Shown here: in pieces, positions 12,185 to 23,731 of the stretch
Numbering within the stretch: the first letter of the stretch is position 1
Layout of the letters: every line of letters starts with the position of its first letter
NCBI GenBank assembly: GCA_018697195.1
Contig: CM031857.1
Coordinates: 57,776,491-57,840,490 of the forward strand
Direction: 5' to 3'
DNA: 64,000 bases
Source of the DNA: Certhia americana
Lineage: Eukaryota > Chordata > Aves > Passeriformes > Certhiidae
Translations under genes and position numbers: made by a program
Notes under the pieces: generated by a model
The model's input: only the letters and a program-made list of their open reading frames with translations
Told to the model about the DNA's origin: nothing
Database searches by the model: none

Positions 12185-12592
12185 GAACCATAGAATCAAA
12201 GAATACCTGAGTGTGCAGGAACACACCAGGATCATCAAAGTCCAACTCCTGGCTCTGTGAAGAATCACCCCAAAATGGTGCCACATACCTGAAAGCATTG
12301 TCCAAATGCTTCTTGAAATCTTACAGGTCTGCTACAACAATAATTTCTTTGGGAAATGTTTCCCAGTGCCCAGCCACATAGTGAATGAAGAACCTTTCCC
12401 TAAATCTCCTCTTACACAACTTCAGACCGTTCACTCATCTTTTCTTTCTGGTCAGCAATGAGGAGATAATTGGTTCCTACCCCAGCACTTGCCCTTGTGA
12501 GGAAACTGCAGACTGCAAACTTGTCTCCCTTCAGTCCCTATCTATGGTAAACAAGTCAAGGGATCTCAACCTATCTTCATATAACTTCAGTT
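12185..12592 (-). mobile_element. CR1 LINE, ORF2 C-terminal end and 3' tail
   Basis: The left edge is a CR1 tail (CATAGAATCAAAGAAT). Read on the minus strand, the body follows the C-terminal end of CR1 ORF2. A block equivalent to a LFSL-type motif is followed by a TGTGTAAGAGGAGATTTAGG segment (the R-x-DI region), a GGGCACTGGGAAA segment (the HWNRLP region) and AAGCATTTGGACAATGC (FKEHLDNA region). The frame is broken by point changes and small indels. It belongs to the same CR1 subtype as the copy at 22.9-23.7 kb and keeps the segment deleted there. No sequence 5' of about 12592 is recognisable, so it is 5'-truncated. Confidence 0.85.
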
Positions 12593-13496
12593 AATCCCAC
12601 TGTCACTGGTGACCTATATTAGGTGTGAAGATAGCAGTGTAGGAACTCTGCCATGATGCCTTGCAGTACCTTTTCTGTACCATTTTCTCTGGAGCATTAG
12701 GCTCTATGGCTCTTTGAGACCTACTCCTAACCCTGATGGCATCTTAGTGCTAAGGACCCCATCACCATGCATGGCCCAAGTCCGAAAGGTACTCTGCTGT
12801 CATCTCCTTGGCATGCATTTTTCAGACCCACTGTCTCTGGAGTTGTCAGTAGGATTCTTAAGGTACAGTGAAATGCTGCCTCACCAATTTGGCAGATGGT
12901 CTTTTTTTACTTCTATGTATCTGTTCTGTTAATGGCACTGTAATTCTTTAATATCTCCACCTATCTACCCTTCCCTTCTAATTAAACATTAGTGACATGG
13001 TTTTATATTCTCTAAAGCAGCATAAATTAGCACCAGCTACGGGCACAATAGAGCCTAATTGCACTAATTGCAATCTGATGACTAACTTGGAGGTATATAC
13101 TGAAGTTTTAACACTGGATAACTTCTGTGAATGTTATTCTGCTATGAAGAACTTTTTAAGTCAAAAGTTTAGTATATTTTAAATCATTCCATATAGGTGG
13201 GTGAAATAAATACTGAAACACTATTTTGAAAAACATGTACAGTTTGAATTTTACCTGAATCCATGTGTTGGTGGACACAGTGTAGGGGCTCATTATAAAC
13301 TCTCATGTATGGAAACACTCTCTTCATATTCTACAGAAACTAAAATACACTTCAAACCATTCAGGCATGGCCTGGCCCAAAGCATATTTATTGCAGGAAT
13401 ATTCAGCCTTTGTGGAGCTAGGTCACACCTGTGTTGATCACTTTAAGTAACTTCACAAAGTGTCATAGTTTCACATCCATCAGTACAACCTACATT
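12593..13496. other. Stretch with no recognised feature
   Basis: The first 300 bp are somewhat richer in C/T than the surroundings and could be older repeat debris, but I could not align them to CR1 beyond 12592. A 72-codon plus frame (12714-12932) has no domain character. Confidence 0.4.
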
Positions 13497-13701
13497 TCAT
13501 AGAACCATAGAATGGTTGGGTTAAAAGAGACCTTTAGAATTACTCTAGTCCCCACCACACTGCAATAGGTAGGGACAACTTGATCAGGTTGCTCAGAGTC
13601 CCATTTGACCTGATGCTGAATGTTCATGGATAGGATATGTAGAACCCCTGTGGACAACCTTGTCCAGCTTTTCACCACTGTAAAAATTTCTCCTACATAT
13701 T
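13497..13701 (-). mobile_element. CR1 LINE, 3' half (left part of a split copy)
   Basis: It starts with a CATAGAACCATAGAATGG tail and continues through the reverse complement of the CR1 3' region: GATCAGGTTGCTCAGAG, a CTGGACAA-equivalent block and TTTCACCACTGTAAAAATTTC. The match stops abruptly at the ACATAT near 13695-13700 and resumes at 14125. The two parts join in register, so this and 14125-14207 are one copy split by the LTR at 13702-14124. Confidence 0.85.
13696..13701. repeat. Left target-site duplication of the nested LTR
   Basis: CATATT, against CATATC at 14125-14130. Five of six bases agree. The right copy reads straight into CR1 (CATATCTAGTC), so the left copy most likely took a C-to-T change. 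Confidence 0.65.
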
Positions 13702-14124
13702 TGTGGTAGAAGGGTAGATAAATGATAAAAGAAAGGCCTCATAAAATCAGGCCTTGCTCTGATAAATTAATACCTAGCTTGTCATTTCTATGTACAGCTA
13801 AAGTATCTTGCAAGCTCTCATGTGAAAACAGTCTTGGGAATGAGAGTTCATTAATAACAAACTGTTCCTGGTGAAAAACAACTGCACTGCAATAAATAAG
13901 AAATTTCTCTCATGGGAATCAGAGAATCAGAGAAACAAAATATGTAAACTAACCAAGAACAGAGAGATTTGATGGGCAAGCAAAATACCTTTTGCTAAAG
14001 AAAGAGTGAAGTGCACACCTTTGGTGAAAGGAATGCATAAAAGGGAAAACATGGTTGAAATAGAAGCTTTTTCTCCTTGGAAACTTTTGGTTGTTATTGC
14101 ATTGCGACTGCCTCTACAGTGACA
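13702..14124 (+). mobile_element. Solo LTR (423 bp) nested in a CR1 copy
   Basis: The insertion interrupts a CR1 element that is otherwise collinear. It begins TGTGGTAG and ends GTGACA, so it has the TG...CA termini (TGT/ACA inverted ends) required of an LTR. It is flanked by a 6-bp duplication with one mismatch (CATATT/CATATC). A TATA-like CATAAAAG lies at 14036-14043, about 85 bp from the 3' end. There is no AATAAA between it and the end. A 6-bp duplication is typical of ERVK-like (class II) elements, while ERVL usually gives 5 bp and class I gives 4 bp. That class call is an inference. No internal retroviral genes are present. Plus orientation is inferred from the TATA position. Confidence 0.65.
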
Positions 14125-14130
14125 CATATC
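14125..14130. repeat. Right target-site duplication of the nested LTR
   Basis: CATATC, continuing directly into the CR1 block TAGTCTGCATCTGTC. See the entry at 13696-13701. Confidence 0.65.
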
Positions 14131-14207
14131 TAGTCTGCATCTGTCACCTTTCAGTTTAAAACCACAACCCCTTGTCCTATTGCTACAGGACCTACTTTGC
14201 AGAGAAT
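14125..14207 (-). mobile_element. CR1 LINE, continuation (right part of the split copy)
   Basis: The reverse complement of the CR1 3' region resumes here with CATATCTAGTCTGCATCTG, TTTCAGTTTAAAACCAC and CCCCTTGTCCTATTGCTACAGG, then ends. Removing the 423-bp LTR and one target copy restores the usual CR1 order. The minus-strand open frame over 13927-14223 is a chimera of this CR1 piece and the LTR, not a gene. Confidence 0.85.
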
Positions 14208-16317
14208 GAATTAGAGAGGGCACTGGGATTTGAAATAAATTAACTTAATTAACTCAAATGATAATGAACTGTAGCCATTTAATATATTGATAGCTCTTTA
14301 GATGTATTTAAATGTCATATTTTCACAAAGTTTAATCATGTAGTTCTACTTCCCAGGAAAAAAGCCACAGAAATTAAGACTTATTCTCCTTTCCTCAGAT
14401 AAGAAAAGTGCAAGGAGGTGGACTTTTTTATTGTTGCCTAATGTGGAGTGCTTCTGTTCTTGGCAGCCTTTGAGGTGAACATTTACAATCAGAGGACACT
14501 TTTAAAAGACTTCAGCCAGAAAGTTCTGGATGCTAAGCCAAATCTAGGACTCACTTGTACTATTGTCTCTCTTGTGCCTCATCCGTCAGATGATATTTTT
14601 AGTGCTACTTGAGCATGATGGTATCTCTGGCAGGATTACTGACATTATAGATCACTGAGAGATGCTGTATACTTGCTCTGTAGTTTGCCCTGTTTTATGC
14701 TTTTGCCTAAGATTTCAAGACTGCCTATTACTGAGGACAGCATACTTGTTTAGAAGGAATTTTTATTTGGCTGAGAACATTATATCTCAGCTGTGCTGTT
14801 CACAGTAAACTTACATGTGGAAGATGACGTTCATGTTCACTTTTTACATATTTGTTTAGTCTTTGACCACAAATTTCTTGTGACAATTATTCCTTCTGGA
14901 TTATCTGGAAAATGCTTTATGCAGCAAATTACATATACAACAGTAGGTGTATTATACTGTCACTGACAGTGTTCAATTAAATAGTTTTGAGCTTTATCAA
15001 ACTAACAAGTAAGGACAGTTCCTTGCTTTTAAATAAGTTAACCTCTGATGTTCTAAATGAGAATGTGCCCTGTATTTGTACATTGCAGGAATGATGCTAT
15101 AAAGCACATTTCATGTTTTTTTGCACAAGGAAAATTATCAACATGCTGATATGTGCAGTCATGAGCAGCATCCTTTGGATGAATCTCTAAACTGTTGAGA
15201 AGAAAAACGATGTATTTTCTGCTAGCATTAAAGGAAAAGAAGCACTAATTTCAAAACCTTGCATGAGTTTCTATGTGTGCTTATGTATCAGTTGTTAATA
15301 TTCATAATGGAAAGATTAGTCTTCACAACTTTCACTCCTTTTTACTGTTCAGGTTTTCTTTTTCCAGTTTCATATATCTCTTAAAAATGGATGTCTTTAA
15401 CTTATAGCTGATGACAATTTTGGTTTTTTAAAACTTTTGAGTAAAATGCTCATGGTCCCATCCTTGTCAGCAGCAGCAGAAAAAATGATCAGTTTCTTAT
15501 GATTTTCTGATTCTTTTTTCATATATACATGTTAAAATTCACCTCATTTGAAATTTGTAGGGTAAAAATATTGGCCCGTCTCGGTGGTATATTAGCTAGC
15601 TCTGGATGCCACTTATCATAATATAATTTTTAATGAATGACAGGTATTGTATTTCAATATTTTTATTATGAGTGTCAATTATTTATTCTTTTCCACTTGA
15701 AATATGTAGATATTTAAGCACACCTTTAAGGGATGCCTGTGACTTTTTATTAGTAATTCCTTCTTTCCCTGTCTCATCTGGTGGGTCTTAATGATTTGAA
15801 CTCAAAAAGATTGAAATAATTATATATTTGAAAGAAAAACCTGAACAACCATACAGGTTTTGTTACTATTATTCACCAGCTCCTAAATTTATAGAGCAAT
15901 TTGACTTTTTTCTTCTCTGTCCTCTTCAAGTAAGCAGAACTTCCTTATTTTTTCAACAGAGAGTCACCTTAGCCTTTTAAGGTCAAAATAAAGGACATTA
16001 TTAAAGAACTAACAGAATCCTTAGCATAAGGGAGAGTTATGGCAAGATATTAATTAAGTGGCATCCTACAGAAAATATGCAACAAAAAAGAAGGATGGAA
16101 ACTAACTTTATGGGTAGTATTTAAGATGCTGTTGGAAGTTGTAATGAAAAATAATTCTCTTGGTTTTTGTTGTTTTGGGTTTTTTTTCCCCCAACAATAT
16201 CTATGGCTGATTCAAATAGTCGAATTCTTTTTGTCTTTTTAAGTGCTGTGTTTTTTTTTCTGATGGTATGTTTGTTGGAAGTGTAAAATGCACAAAATAG
16301 GATCATTTATACAGAAT
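14208..16317. other. Unique AT-rich stretch, no gene seen
   Basis: No recognisable gene or repeat. A small palindrome (ACTGTCA C TGACAGT) lies near 14958-14972. Open frames are all short. Confidence 0.55.
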
Positions 16318-16460
16318 TCTAGAATCATAGAATTTCTTGCATTGGAAAAGACCTCTAAGATAAACAAGTCCAACCATTAACCAAAGACAGCTCCTTTATA
16401 TGATTCATTGCAAAAACTAACCACTGTTTCCTGAATATCTTGGTCTTTAAAAGAGGTTTT
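16318..16460 (-). mobile_element. CR1 LINE 3'-end fragment
   Basis: A CTAGAATCATAGAATTTC tail is followed by TTGGAAAAGACCTCTAAGAT and AAGTCCAACCATTAACC, the reverse complement of the CR1 3' end. Similarity then decays through about 16460. Old and strongly 5'-truncated. Confidence 0.85.
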
Positions 16461-19093
16461 TCAGAAAAAGTTCATTTCCTCAAGTATCCCATTTACAAGT
16501 AGCACAGAAAACAAAGAAACGTGCTTGTTTTCAATTTATCACCCCAATTAATGACTATTTATAGTACATCTTGTGATTTGAGAACCATCTGAACATCAAG
16601 GTTTGCAAAAGTCTGCATTTATTTAAAAAAAAATTTCAGAAGTCTTCACTGCATTACCTAAGTTTCTGACGAACTTACACCTGTTTGTATGGTATTTTTT
16701 CAGCATATGCACTATGTCTTGACATCAATATTTTTTGTTCATCTTTAGCAGGTGAGAGCCACCACCAAAGACCTGACACAGTAATTATGGAGAGCAGTTT
16801 TCTGAAGGGTTTAGTGTGTATCATACTTTGTTTCCACTGAAAGCACTGGAACATACATAACAATGAATCTGCTGGATCTGGTATTTTAAGCTCTAGAAGA
16901 TCCCATGGCAATGAAGTTTCTGATCACTTGAAATTTTGTTGCACTTTATAGTAGCTTCCATTACAGTTTCAATTGACATGGAACTAAGAAAATATAATAT
17001 TTCAAGATTTAAAAGGAGCTCCAGAAGTGTCAAAATAAAAAGCATTTCTCTGTTATTCCTACATATATCTTTAAGTACTTGTATTAAATTCTGCATGATT
17101 CACATTTTATGTAATTTCTCCATCATATCTTTATATCTTCACTCTTCTTAAAGTCTCATTTCTGGTCAAAAATTTCCAATTAAGTTTCACATTAAGTGTC
17201 ATGAACAGTAGCTAGAATTTAATATTGCAAACTGACATTTTTGCATATCATCACATATTAATTTGAATCTACTTGGAGAAAAGCAAGACTCTTCCTCCTC
17301 TGTGCTCACACCTTTCATGTAGTGCCGTTATGGAAATTAAGGTCTAGTGTGCTGCTCTTGTTTCATAGACAATGATGCTCACAAGGCATGTTACTTATGT
17401 GAGTATTTCTGCCAAAGTCTGTGAGACAGCTCCTTGTTGTAAAGTTGGGTAGAAAGGGGAGGGTGGAATTTGGCCTACAGACTTTAATGATTACCAAGCA
17501 CCCTAGCTTAGAAAGCAGATAACTTAATTATGTAAATCAACAAGAGATTGACCCTGCAGTGAATTTTTAATAATACACTAATTGGCTGATTGATAAATCA
17601 AATTAAACTTTAGTGGCAGATCTTCATCTCAGCATGCAGAGAGTTATATCCCTACATCTTTTCACTAATAGAAGAATTCTATGTAATTCTTGAAGCAGTA
17701 GGAGAACAATTTAGGTTGGATTTTTTCCATTTATAAAAAGAGGTAATATTGAACTTAAGTCTGTCATGGCTTCTAAATATTGATCTTAAGAGAGACCTTC
17801 AGCTACCTTTAAGTGTTATCTATTGTAGTGTTGCAGTCTCCTACAGCTTATAAATTGGTTGTGAAATGAAATAGTTCAAACATTTTGCACAGGATATTTG
17901 TTCAGTGGAAGAAAAAGCTGTCTTCCAAAGAAATTCTGTGAAATCAAGGGAGAAAATTCTACCTGAGAATAAATAACTATTCTAAAATTCCATAAAAATT
18001 CTTCTGAAAGTTTCAAAAATTACATTTTACATTCTCTTTTTACAATTTGTCTTTAGTTATAACAGACATGTAAAATAATTCTGCTACTGCTATGTCACAA
18101 TAATGAAATATGCTATTTGTATAATCATTTTTTTGTAGCTACTACCGATAGAAGCATCATCTGGAGATCAAAGTGTCTTTTGTTCTCTTGTGAAAAAAGC
18201 TTCAAACTGCTGCTTGAAACTTTTTAAAAATATCTTTTTGAAGATATTTGCTTTCATATATAGTCTCAAAAGTATCTGGTTCTTTATCTAAGACCCTGAA
18301 ATTTTTAATGTCATACATATTCTGATTTTCTGCCTGCTAGTTGCTAATATCAACAACTGGCAATTTATGGTTGAACTAATAATATTACCATACATAATGT
18401 TCTTAGAATCATGAATTTGATGCAAAAAGATTTTAAAATATGTTTATTATCACAAAGTGTTTAAAGAATAATTTTGGAGATTAATTGTACTTCAGATCTT
18501 CAGGATTTATTTGAGTTTTTAATACCTTCTTCTCAAATACAAAAATGAGAAATTACTTTTATTATTATTTTAAAACTGAATTTTTATGTGACTTTAGGAG
18601 ATGGAGTTTTAAAAAGCTAAAAAAGATTAAATGTTGTTAGAATTATATTAAGATTATTAATGGTAGCCACACTGAATCTGGGAAAAATAAGGTAATCCAA
18701 GTAAGATTTTAGTCATCTGCTATGTCTGCTTAATACTATTTGACCAGCTAGACATCAATTCCTGTTAATGTCAATGATGATACTAAAATGCAACTCCAAG
18801 AAGAGATAATGATTAGAGTTTGATTTCAAGACACTTGTTAAACTTCATTATACACCAGGATACACACCTCCTTGATTCAGTTGGTGGTTTATAAATGTTT
18901 AGCAGAGACTCATCATGCTGTTTTTAAATTTGGACAAAACCCAGTAATTAATTTCATAAACTTCTTCGTTTTTGTTTTGTTTTGGTATGTTTTCACAAAA
19001 AATATGGAAGTCTACTATGATCAGTGTTAATTTACTGGTACACTCAATTCTCAAAAATGCAATTTCTATGCAGCAAACACATCATTTGTAAAT
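16461..19093. other. Unique AT-rich stretch, no gene seen
   Basis: No recognisable gene. About 17520-17630 is rich in homeodomain-like ATTA/TGAT cores in a non-repeat context and might be a regulatory element, but this rests on motif density alone. Overlapping 60-80-codon frames near 16.7-17.15 kb on both strands look like chance. Confidence 0.5.
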
Positions 19094-19240
19094 GTTGTAG
19101 ATGCTCCATCGCTGGAAGTGTTCCAGGTTAGGTTGGATAGGACTCTGTGCAATGTGATCTAGTAGGTATGTCCCTGTTCAGGGTGAGGGGGTTGGAACTT
19201 TAAGGTTCCTCTCAATGCAACTCTTTATGATTTCTATGGT
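19094..19240 (+). mobile_element. CR1 LINE 3'-end fragment, plus orientation
   Basis: The order is that of the CR1 3' end read forwards: GTTGTAGATGCTCCATC, TGGAAGTGTTCCAGGTTAGG, GTTGGATAGG, GGGTTGGAACTTTAAGGTTC, then a decayed TATGATTTCTATGG tail. It lies opposite to most other CR1 copies in the window. Confidence 0.85.
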
Positions 19241-21125
19241 TTCCTTATAGAAAGATTTAAATTACATTTTCTTTCTTTATACTGGATTAAAACAACTACT
19301 CAATTATTATCCAGAAGTAGTTATAAGATTTAAACAATTAATTAGTAAATTGTGTCCATATCACAGATTTTGATTAAACCAACTGATTACATATGAAATG
19401 GTGGCTGCAATATTTAACTGTATTAAAATGTAAACATTAATATCTATTCCAAAATTTAATCTACTTGATAATTCCCCTGTTTTCACTGAGCAATCACACT
19501 CTTAGTCAGAGCCCCCACAAAATAATCAGCACTGCCTTCTGGTAGTTTCTGCCACCTTTAATACAAGAAATGGAACAAGATATTTTTCCCAGGAACAGCA
19601 GCAGCAAGGACTTGGCATCGGTTTCAATCAACCCTCTCTCTTGCACCAGTTGTAGGATATGGAGCTTTAGACAGCCTTCAAGCAGCATAGGAGTGGTGAG
19701 TTGCAAATTAAACAATTATTTTGACTTGCATAGTCCTTTGACAAACATTCAGATGGCAGTTATGGACCAGCTGGCAACAATATTTTAGGTATTAAGTGCA
19801 CAAAATAACAGTCCTGAAAGGTGCTTCTCTCCATTTCATGATTCTCATGAAATAATCAGTCTCACCTCCAGCCCTGAATGATAGCTAAGAGCATTTCTGA
19901 AAGGCTCTCTTAAGCAACTGTGGCTTGGCTCTAGCATTGCTCTGCTTTATCTTGTGTTTTTTAATTGACACAATTTTGCTGCTTTTGGCCTTCTTAGGTG
20001 ATGCTTCTCAGTACAACTCTGTCTCTATTTCCTGTCCACAGGGTGTCTCTGCCTTTAGTTACATCTAATCAACTACCTTCTTCAATCTTCATCTGAATTT
20101 CCTTTCCTTTTCTCTTAAAGTTTGGAATATTTATTTATTTGAAAATCCCTAATTGGTTTGAGACAAAAGTTCTTCAGGGCCTTTTTGTTTGTTCTGCCTT
20201 TGTGTTGTTATTTTCACTCAGGAATTTAAAAAAATTCTTGTAGTAGAAATAAAATATCCTGTGGTTGAACTTTATATTGGAATAGGAATGTTCTACATCA
20301 TGCAATGTTCTACGTCACTATTCTTTTTGTTTACGTTTTTCATATCTTTCCTTCTCAGTTAAACTCCTATGTAAGCATAGAACTTCTTGAATATGTTGAA
20401 AGCATCTTCATGAAAACATGGGTTAGTCACTGAGGCAAACTTCTCAGATGCGCAAAGGCCTGCCTTTTCGGATTCTACAAAATTCAAAAACATTAAACAA
20501 GATTTCCTCATGAGAAAAGTTTAGTCCTGGCTTCATATTTACCAGTACTTAAGAACCCTGAAAGTACCTAAATTGGTAGTGTTCTTCATGAAACTTGATT
20601 TAACCTGATCTGACTTTGAAGGCAGTTTACTCTTACTGTAAAAGAAAACGAGATTTTTTGTTATATTACGTACATTAAGAAGACTGGCCTCTAAAAGAGA
20701 AAGAAGAGGCTTTTGAAGAGAAAACAGAAATGTCCCCAGAAATGACAATTTGACAACTCAATAATCAAAGAAAGAAACGTTAATGGCCTACTTTTTGCAT
20801 TTCAAGGTATTGTTTTACAGTCATTTCTGTCTGAGAGGACTTGATCTGAAGTCATACATACTCTTGGATTTGTATCTGTATCTCTTCCTAGCTCATAGGA
20901 GTCTGACCAGGAGATCTGTTAGGTTGCAACAAGTTTGAAGTTTCCTTATATGCAGTAGGTTGTGTTTGGGCATACTGCGCTAGCTCCACCAGCTTATTGT
21001 GTCTTTGGTGTCTTTTTAATGAGGAACACTTAGTTTCTAATATGTTTGTTGTACACCAGAAAAAAGGACGCCAAGGCTGACAGGGAATATCTATCCCCTC
21101 ACGAGTCAGAGGAGTAGACCTGAAG
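19241..21125. other. Unique AT-rich stretch, no gene seen
   Basis: No recognised gene. At 19506-19788 overlapping 69- and 72-codon frames on opposite strands sit near a GTGAGT (19696-19701), but there is no convincing acceptor. A short direct repeat of AATGTTCTAC occurs twice near 20287-20310. Confidence 0.5.
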
Positions 21126-21262
21126 ATATGCAAATCTATACACATGTGTATGCATCCATGTATTTATATACACATATGAATATATATACATATATATGTA
21201 CACAATATGTGTATATACATACATAGCTGTGCATGCACACAGACACACACACACAATGTGTA
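21126..21262. repeat. TA / CA / TG simple-repeat cluster
   Basis: Alternating purine-pyrimidine sequence: ATACACATGTGTATG, runs of TATATACATA and a CACACACACACA block near 21240-21255. Self-complementary over long parts, so prone to extrusion, slippage and possibly Z-DNA in the CA portion. Confidence 0.85.
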
Positions 21263-22210
21263 AACATACCAGCATATATGTATCTAAATACAGGCCACAT
21301 ATATACCCTTAACCTTAAAAGTTAAAATAAAATTCTGTGAAAAAAGTGTGGACTACTGCTGTTTGAAGTAATTCTGAAAATGACTGCGGTTACATTCCCT
21401 TTATATTATATTTAATTCCATATATTTGAGCCTGGTAGTGTTCTACAAAGTTCTGCATTTCTTACATTTTGAAAGTATAACATTCCTGTTGTAGAATAAC
21501 AAAAAAAACATGATTTCAGATTGCATCCTTCTAATCCATATCAATAATCATGGTGAGTCATAAGAAAAAAAAAGAATGACTCTTCGGTGTTTTTCTGTAG
21601 CTTGAAGACAGAATACACACCCTAAAAAAAAAGAACTAAAAAACAACCCAAAGCTTCAAATTAGAAAGAGACACCTAAGAATAAGCACATGAGAATAAAT
21701 GGACAATAGCTGAAAAATACTCTTGTTTATGTTAGAAAGTTTCTATTTTTCAGATAGTATTGACTCACCAAACAACTCATCTGAAAAAAACTAATTTAAC
21801 ATTCTAACCATTATACAACCAAATTATTTATGGACAGATATATTACAGACAGCAATAATTAACCCTCACCATTGCCTTTGACAGCATCATGAGGAAGAAT
21901 GACTAACATTCATGTTGTAGAAGTTGAAGATACATTGAGTGATTCTGAATTAATTAGCGCTGCTTTGCAGTACAGCTGTTGTCAAGACAAGCACTAACAG
22001 CTCGTGTATTGTTACTGTTCACAAGTATTCATTTTTCAGCTTTGCCATATGCATATACTGTGTGTAATGGTTCTGAAAACTCCCTTTCACAGATCTTAAT
22101 GATATTGTGCCTCTTGTAAACTGAAGTGAAAGAGGAAAGAAGGCAAAATCAATCAGATAAGCTTCTTTGCTATTCTTCTTTAATACCTCCTTTAAATCTC
22201 TTTTTTGCAG

Positions 22211-22391
22211 TGCTGCTTACAAAATACCAGCTGCAGTACTGAAATTCCAGGCTGCCTATCATACTCCTCATATTCCTGCCATGTCTTTCTCTATCTCTAT
22301 ACCTGATACAGATTATCTTATTAAAAATCATATAAAACTAATGCAACCATTCAGTTCTGTGCTTAAACCCTATTTGTCTTTAGGGTCTTGA
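22211..22391 (+). other. Exon-like frame after a strong splice acceptor
   Basis: Base 22211 follows a pyrimidine tract ending TCTTTTTTGCAG, one of the better acceptor matches in the window. One frame stays open for 59 codons to TGA at 22389-22391, starting AAYKIPAAVLKFQAAYH. I do not recognise the peptide. There is no strong donor close downstream and no AATAAA near the stop. If real it would be an alternative last exon; chance is the simpler explanation. Confidence 0.13.
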
Positions 22392-22645
22392 TCTACAAGT
22401 TAAGAAAATAGTGAAATAACAGAATATCTGATATAATATTAATTTGGATTTTGTGACATGCTGAAGAAAAAAAAGTGGTTTCTTTAATACCATCATATAA
22501 AGCAAAGACAGCTAATCTAATGTGTGCAAGGAAGACTTCTTATGGACTACTCCTTAGGGAAGTCATTGAATTTGGTCAAAATTCTTGTTGAATAGCTACT
22601 CTTTGTCTGAACCAGAAAAGGTATTATAACTGCTGTCAAATGTAT

Positions 22646-22664
22646 ATTGAACATTTTGTTCAAT
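22646..22664. repeat. Perfect 8-bp inverted repeat, 3-nt loop
   Basis: ATTGAACA-TTT-TGTTCAAT. The words ATGTATATT flank it as a direct repeat. Confidence 0.85.
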
Positions 22665-22896
22665 GTATATTTTATTCAAAATACTAGGGATCAGAGTGGA
22701 AAATAGTGTCTCAGTGCAGAAATTTTGGTCCTATGTTGTTCATATCACTGAGTAGTAGTTTAGTCGTCTCTAGTGTACTATGGAAAATGTATCAGAGACC
22801 ATATTATGAACATGAGGGAAAGCACAAGCTTTTTGAACTATTTCTTTGTGGGGCCAGACACATCAGGATTTTACAGTTTCTGCCAAGGAATGGAGA

Positions 22897-23214
22897 TCAC
22901 AGAATCATAAAATCATAGAATATGCTGAGTAGGAAGAGAACCATCAGGATTAACAAGGCAAATTCCTGGCCCTTCACAGGACATCCCCAAGAATCATACC
23001 ATGTGCCTGAAAGCATTGTGCAAGCACGTCTTGGACTCAGAGTCCTGGCACCGGTCACGAGAGTGAAGGGATGAGTACTTGCCCTTTTTCTTCCCCTCAT
23101 GAGGAAGTTGTAACTGCAATGAGCTCTCCCTTCAGTCTCCTCTAGGCTGAACAGACCAAGGGACCTCAGCTGCTCCTCACACAGCTTCCCCTCAAGGCCC
23201 TTCACCATCGTCAT
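22897..23214 (-). pseudogene. CR1 ORF2 C-terminal fragment with internal deletion
   Basis: In a different frame from the upstream piece, the sequence reads MVKGLEGKLCEEQLRSLGLF followed by SLEETEG, the CR1 ORF2 C-terminal block. About 35 residues further on, where the HWNRLP-type block should follow the TG-R segment, the sequence jumps directly to the FKEHLDNA-equivalent (CTTGCACAATGCTTTCAGGC on the minus strand). Roughly 100 bp are therefore missing, judged against the related copy at 12185-12592, which retains them. It ends in the CR1 tail. Confidence 0.85.
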
Positions 23215-23296
23215 GGCCCTCCTTTGGACACTCCCTAACAGTTTAATGTCTTTCTTACATTATGGCACCCAAACCAGCCCCCAGCACCCCCAGCAC

Positions 23297-23731
23297 TCAA
23301 GCTGAGGTTGCCCCAGTGCAGAGCAGAGCAGGACAATCCCCTCCATTTCCCAGGAGGCTGTGACCAATGACTGCCTGATGTCCCCCAGGACAGGGCTGGC
23401 CCTCCTGGCTGCCAGGGCACTGCTGGCTCATGTTCCACTTGCCATCGACCAGGACCCCCAGGTGCCTTTCCATGGCACTGCTCTCCAGCCTCTCATTCCC
23501 CAGTCTGTCTCTACATCCAGGGTTATCCCATTCCAGGTGCAGAATCTGGCCCTTGCCCTTGTTGAACATCACATGGTTGGTGATTCCCCAGCCCTCTGAT
23601 TTGTGTACATCTCTCTGCTGGGCCTCCCTGACCTTGAGAACATCTACAACTCCTCCCAGTTTGTTGTCACTGGCAAACTTATTTAGTATTCCTTTGGCCT
23701 TCACTTCTACATCCCATAGGGCTTTATTCAA
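23297..23731 (-). pseudogene. CR1 ORF2 reverse transcriptase fragment
   Basis: A 144-codon open frame that is the inner C-terminal part of a CR1 reverse transcriptase. Near its start it reads KFASDNKLGG. In active CR1 proteins this is the catalytic F-A-D-D motif followed by TKLGG, so the first metal-binding Asp is now Ser. Further on it has RFNKGK-like (MFNKGKGQILHLEWDNPG) and LGVLVDGKWNMSQQC segments, which are hallmark CR1 blocks. After about residue 110 (GSQEGQPCPGG) the frame no longer follows the protein, showing a frameshift; similarity resumes in another frame at 23214. The enzyme would reverse-transcribe CR1 RNA at its genomic target; this copy is dead. It is the longest meaningful frame in the window. 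Confidence 0.9.

Larger units (their letters stand above)
21263..22896. other. Unique AT-rich stretch, no secure gene
   Basis: No repeat family recognised. It contains a possible 3'-terminal exon-like frame (22211-22391) and a short hairpin (22646-22664), both listed separately. Confidence 0.5.

Noticed and set aside
13927..14223. 98-codon minus-strand frame with a CR1-like stretch
   Set aside because: It is a chimera of CR1 and the nested LTR; only the CR1 part has meaning and it is annotated there.
19506..19788. Possible exon near a GTGAGT donor
   Set aside because: No convincing acceptor, and the frames on both strands are short and featureless.
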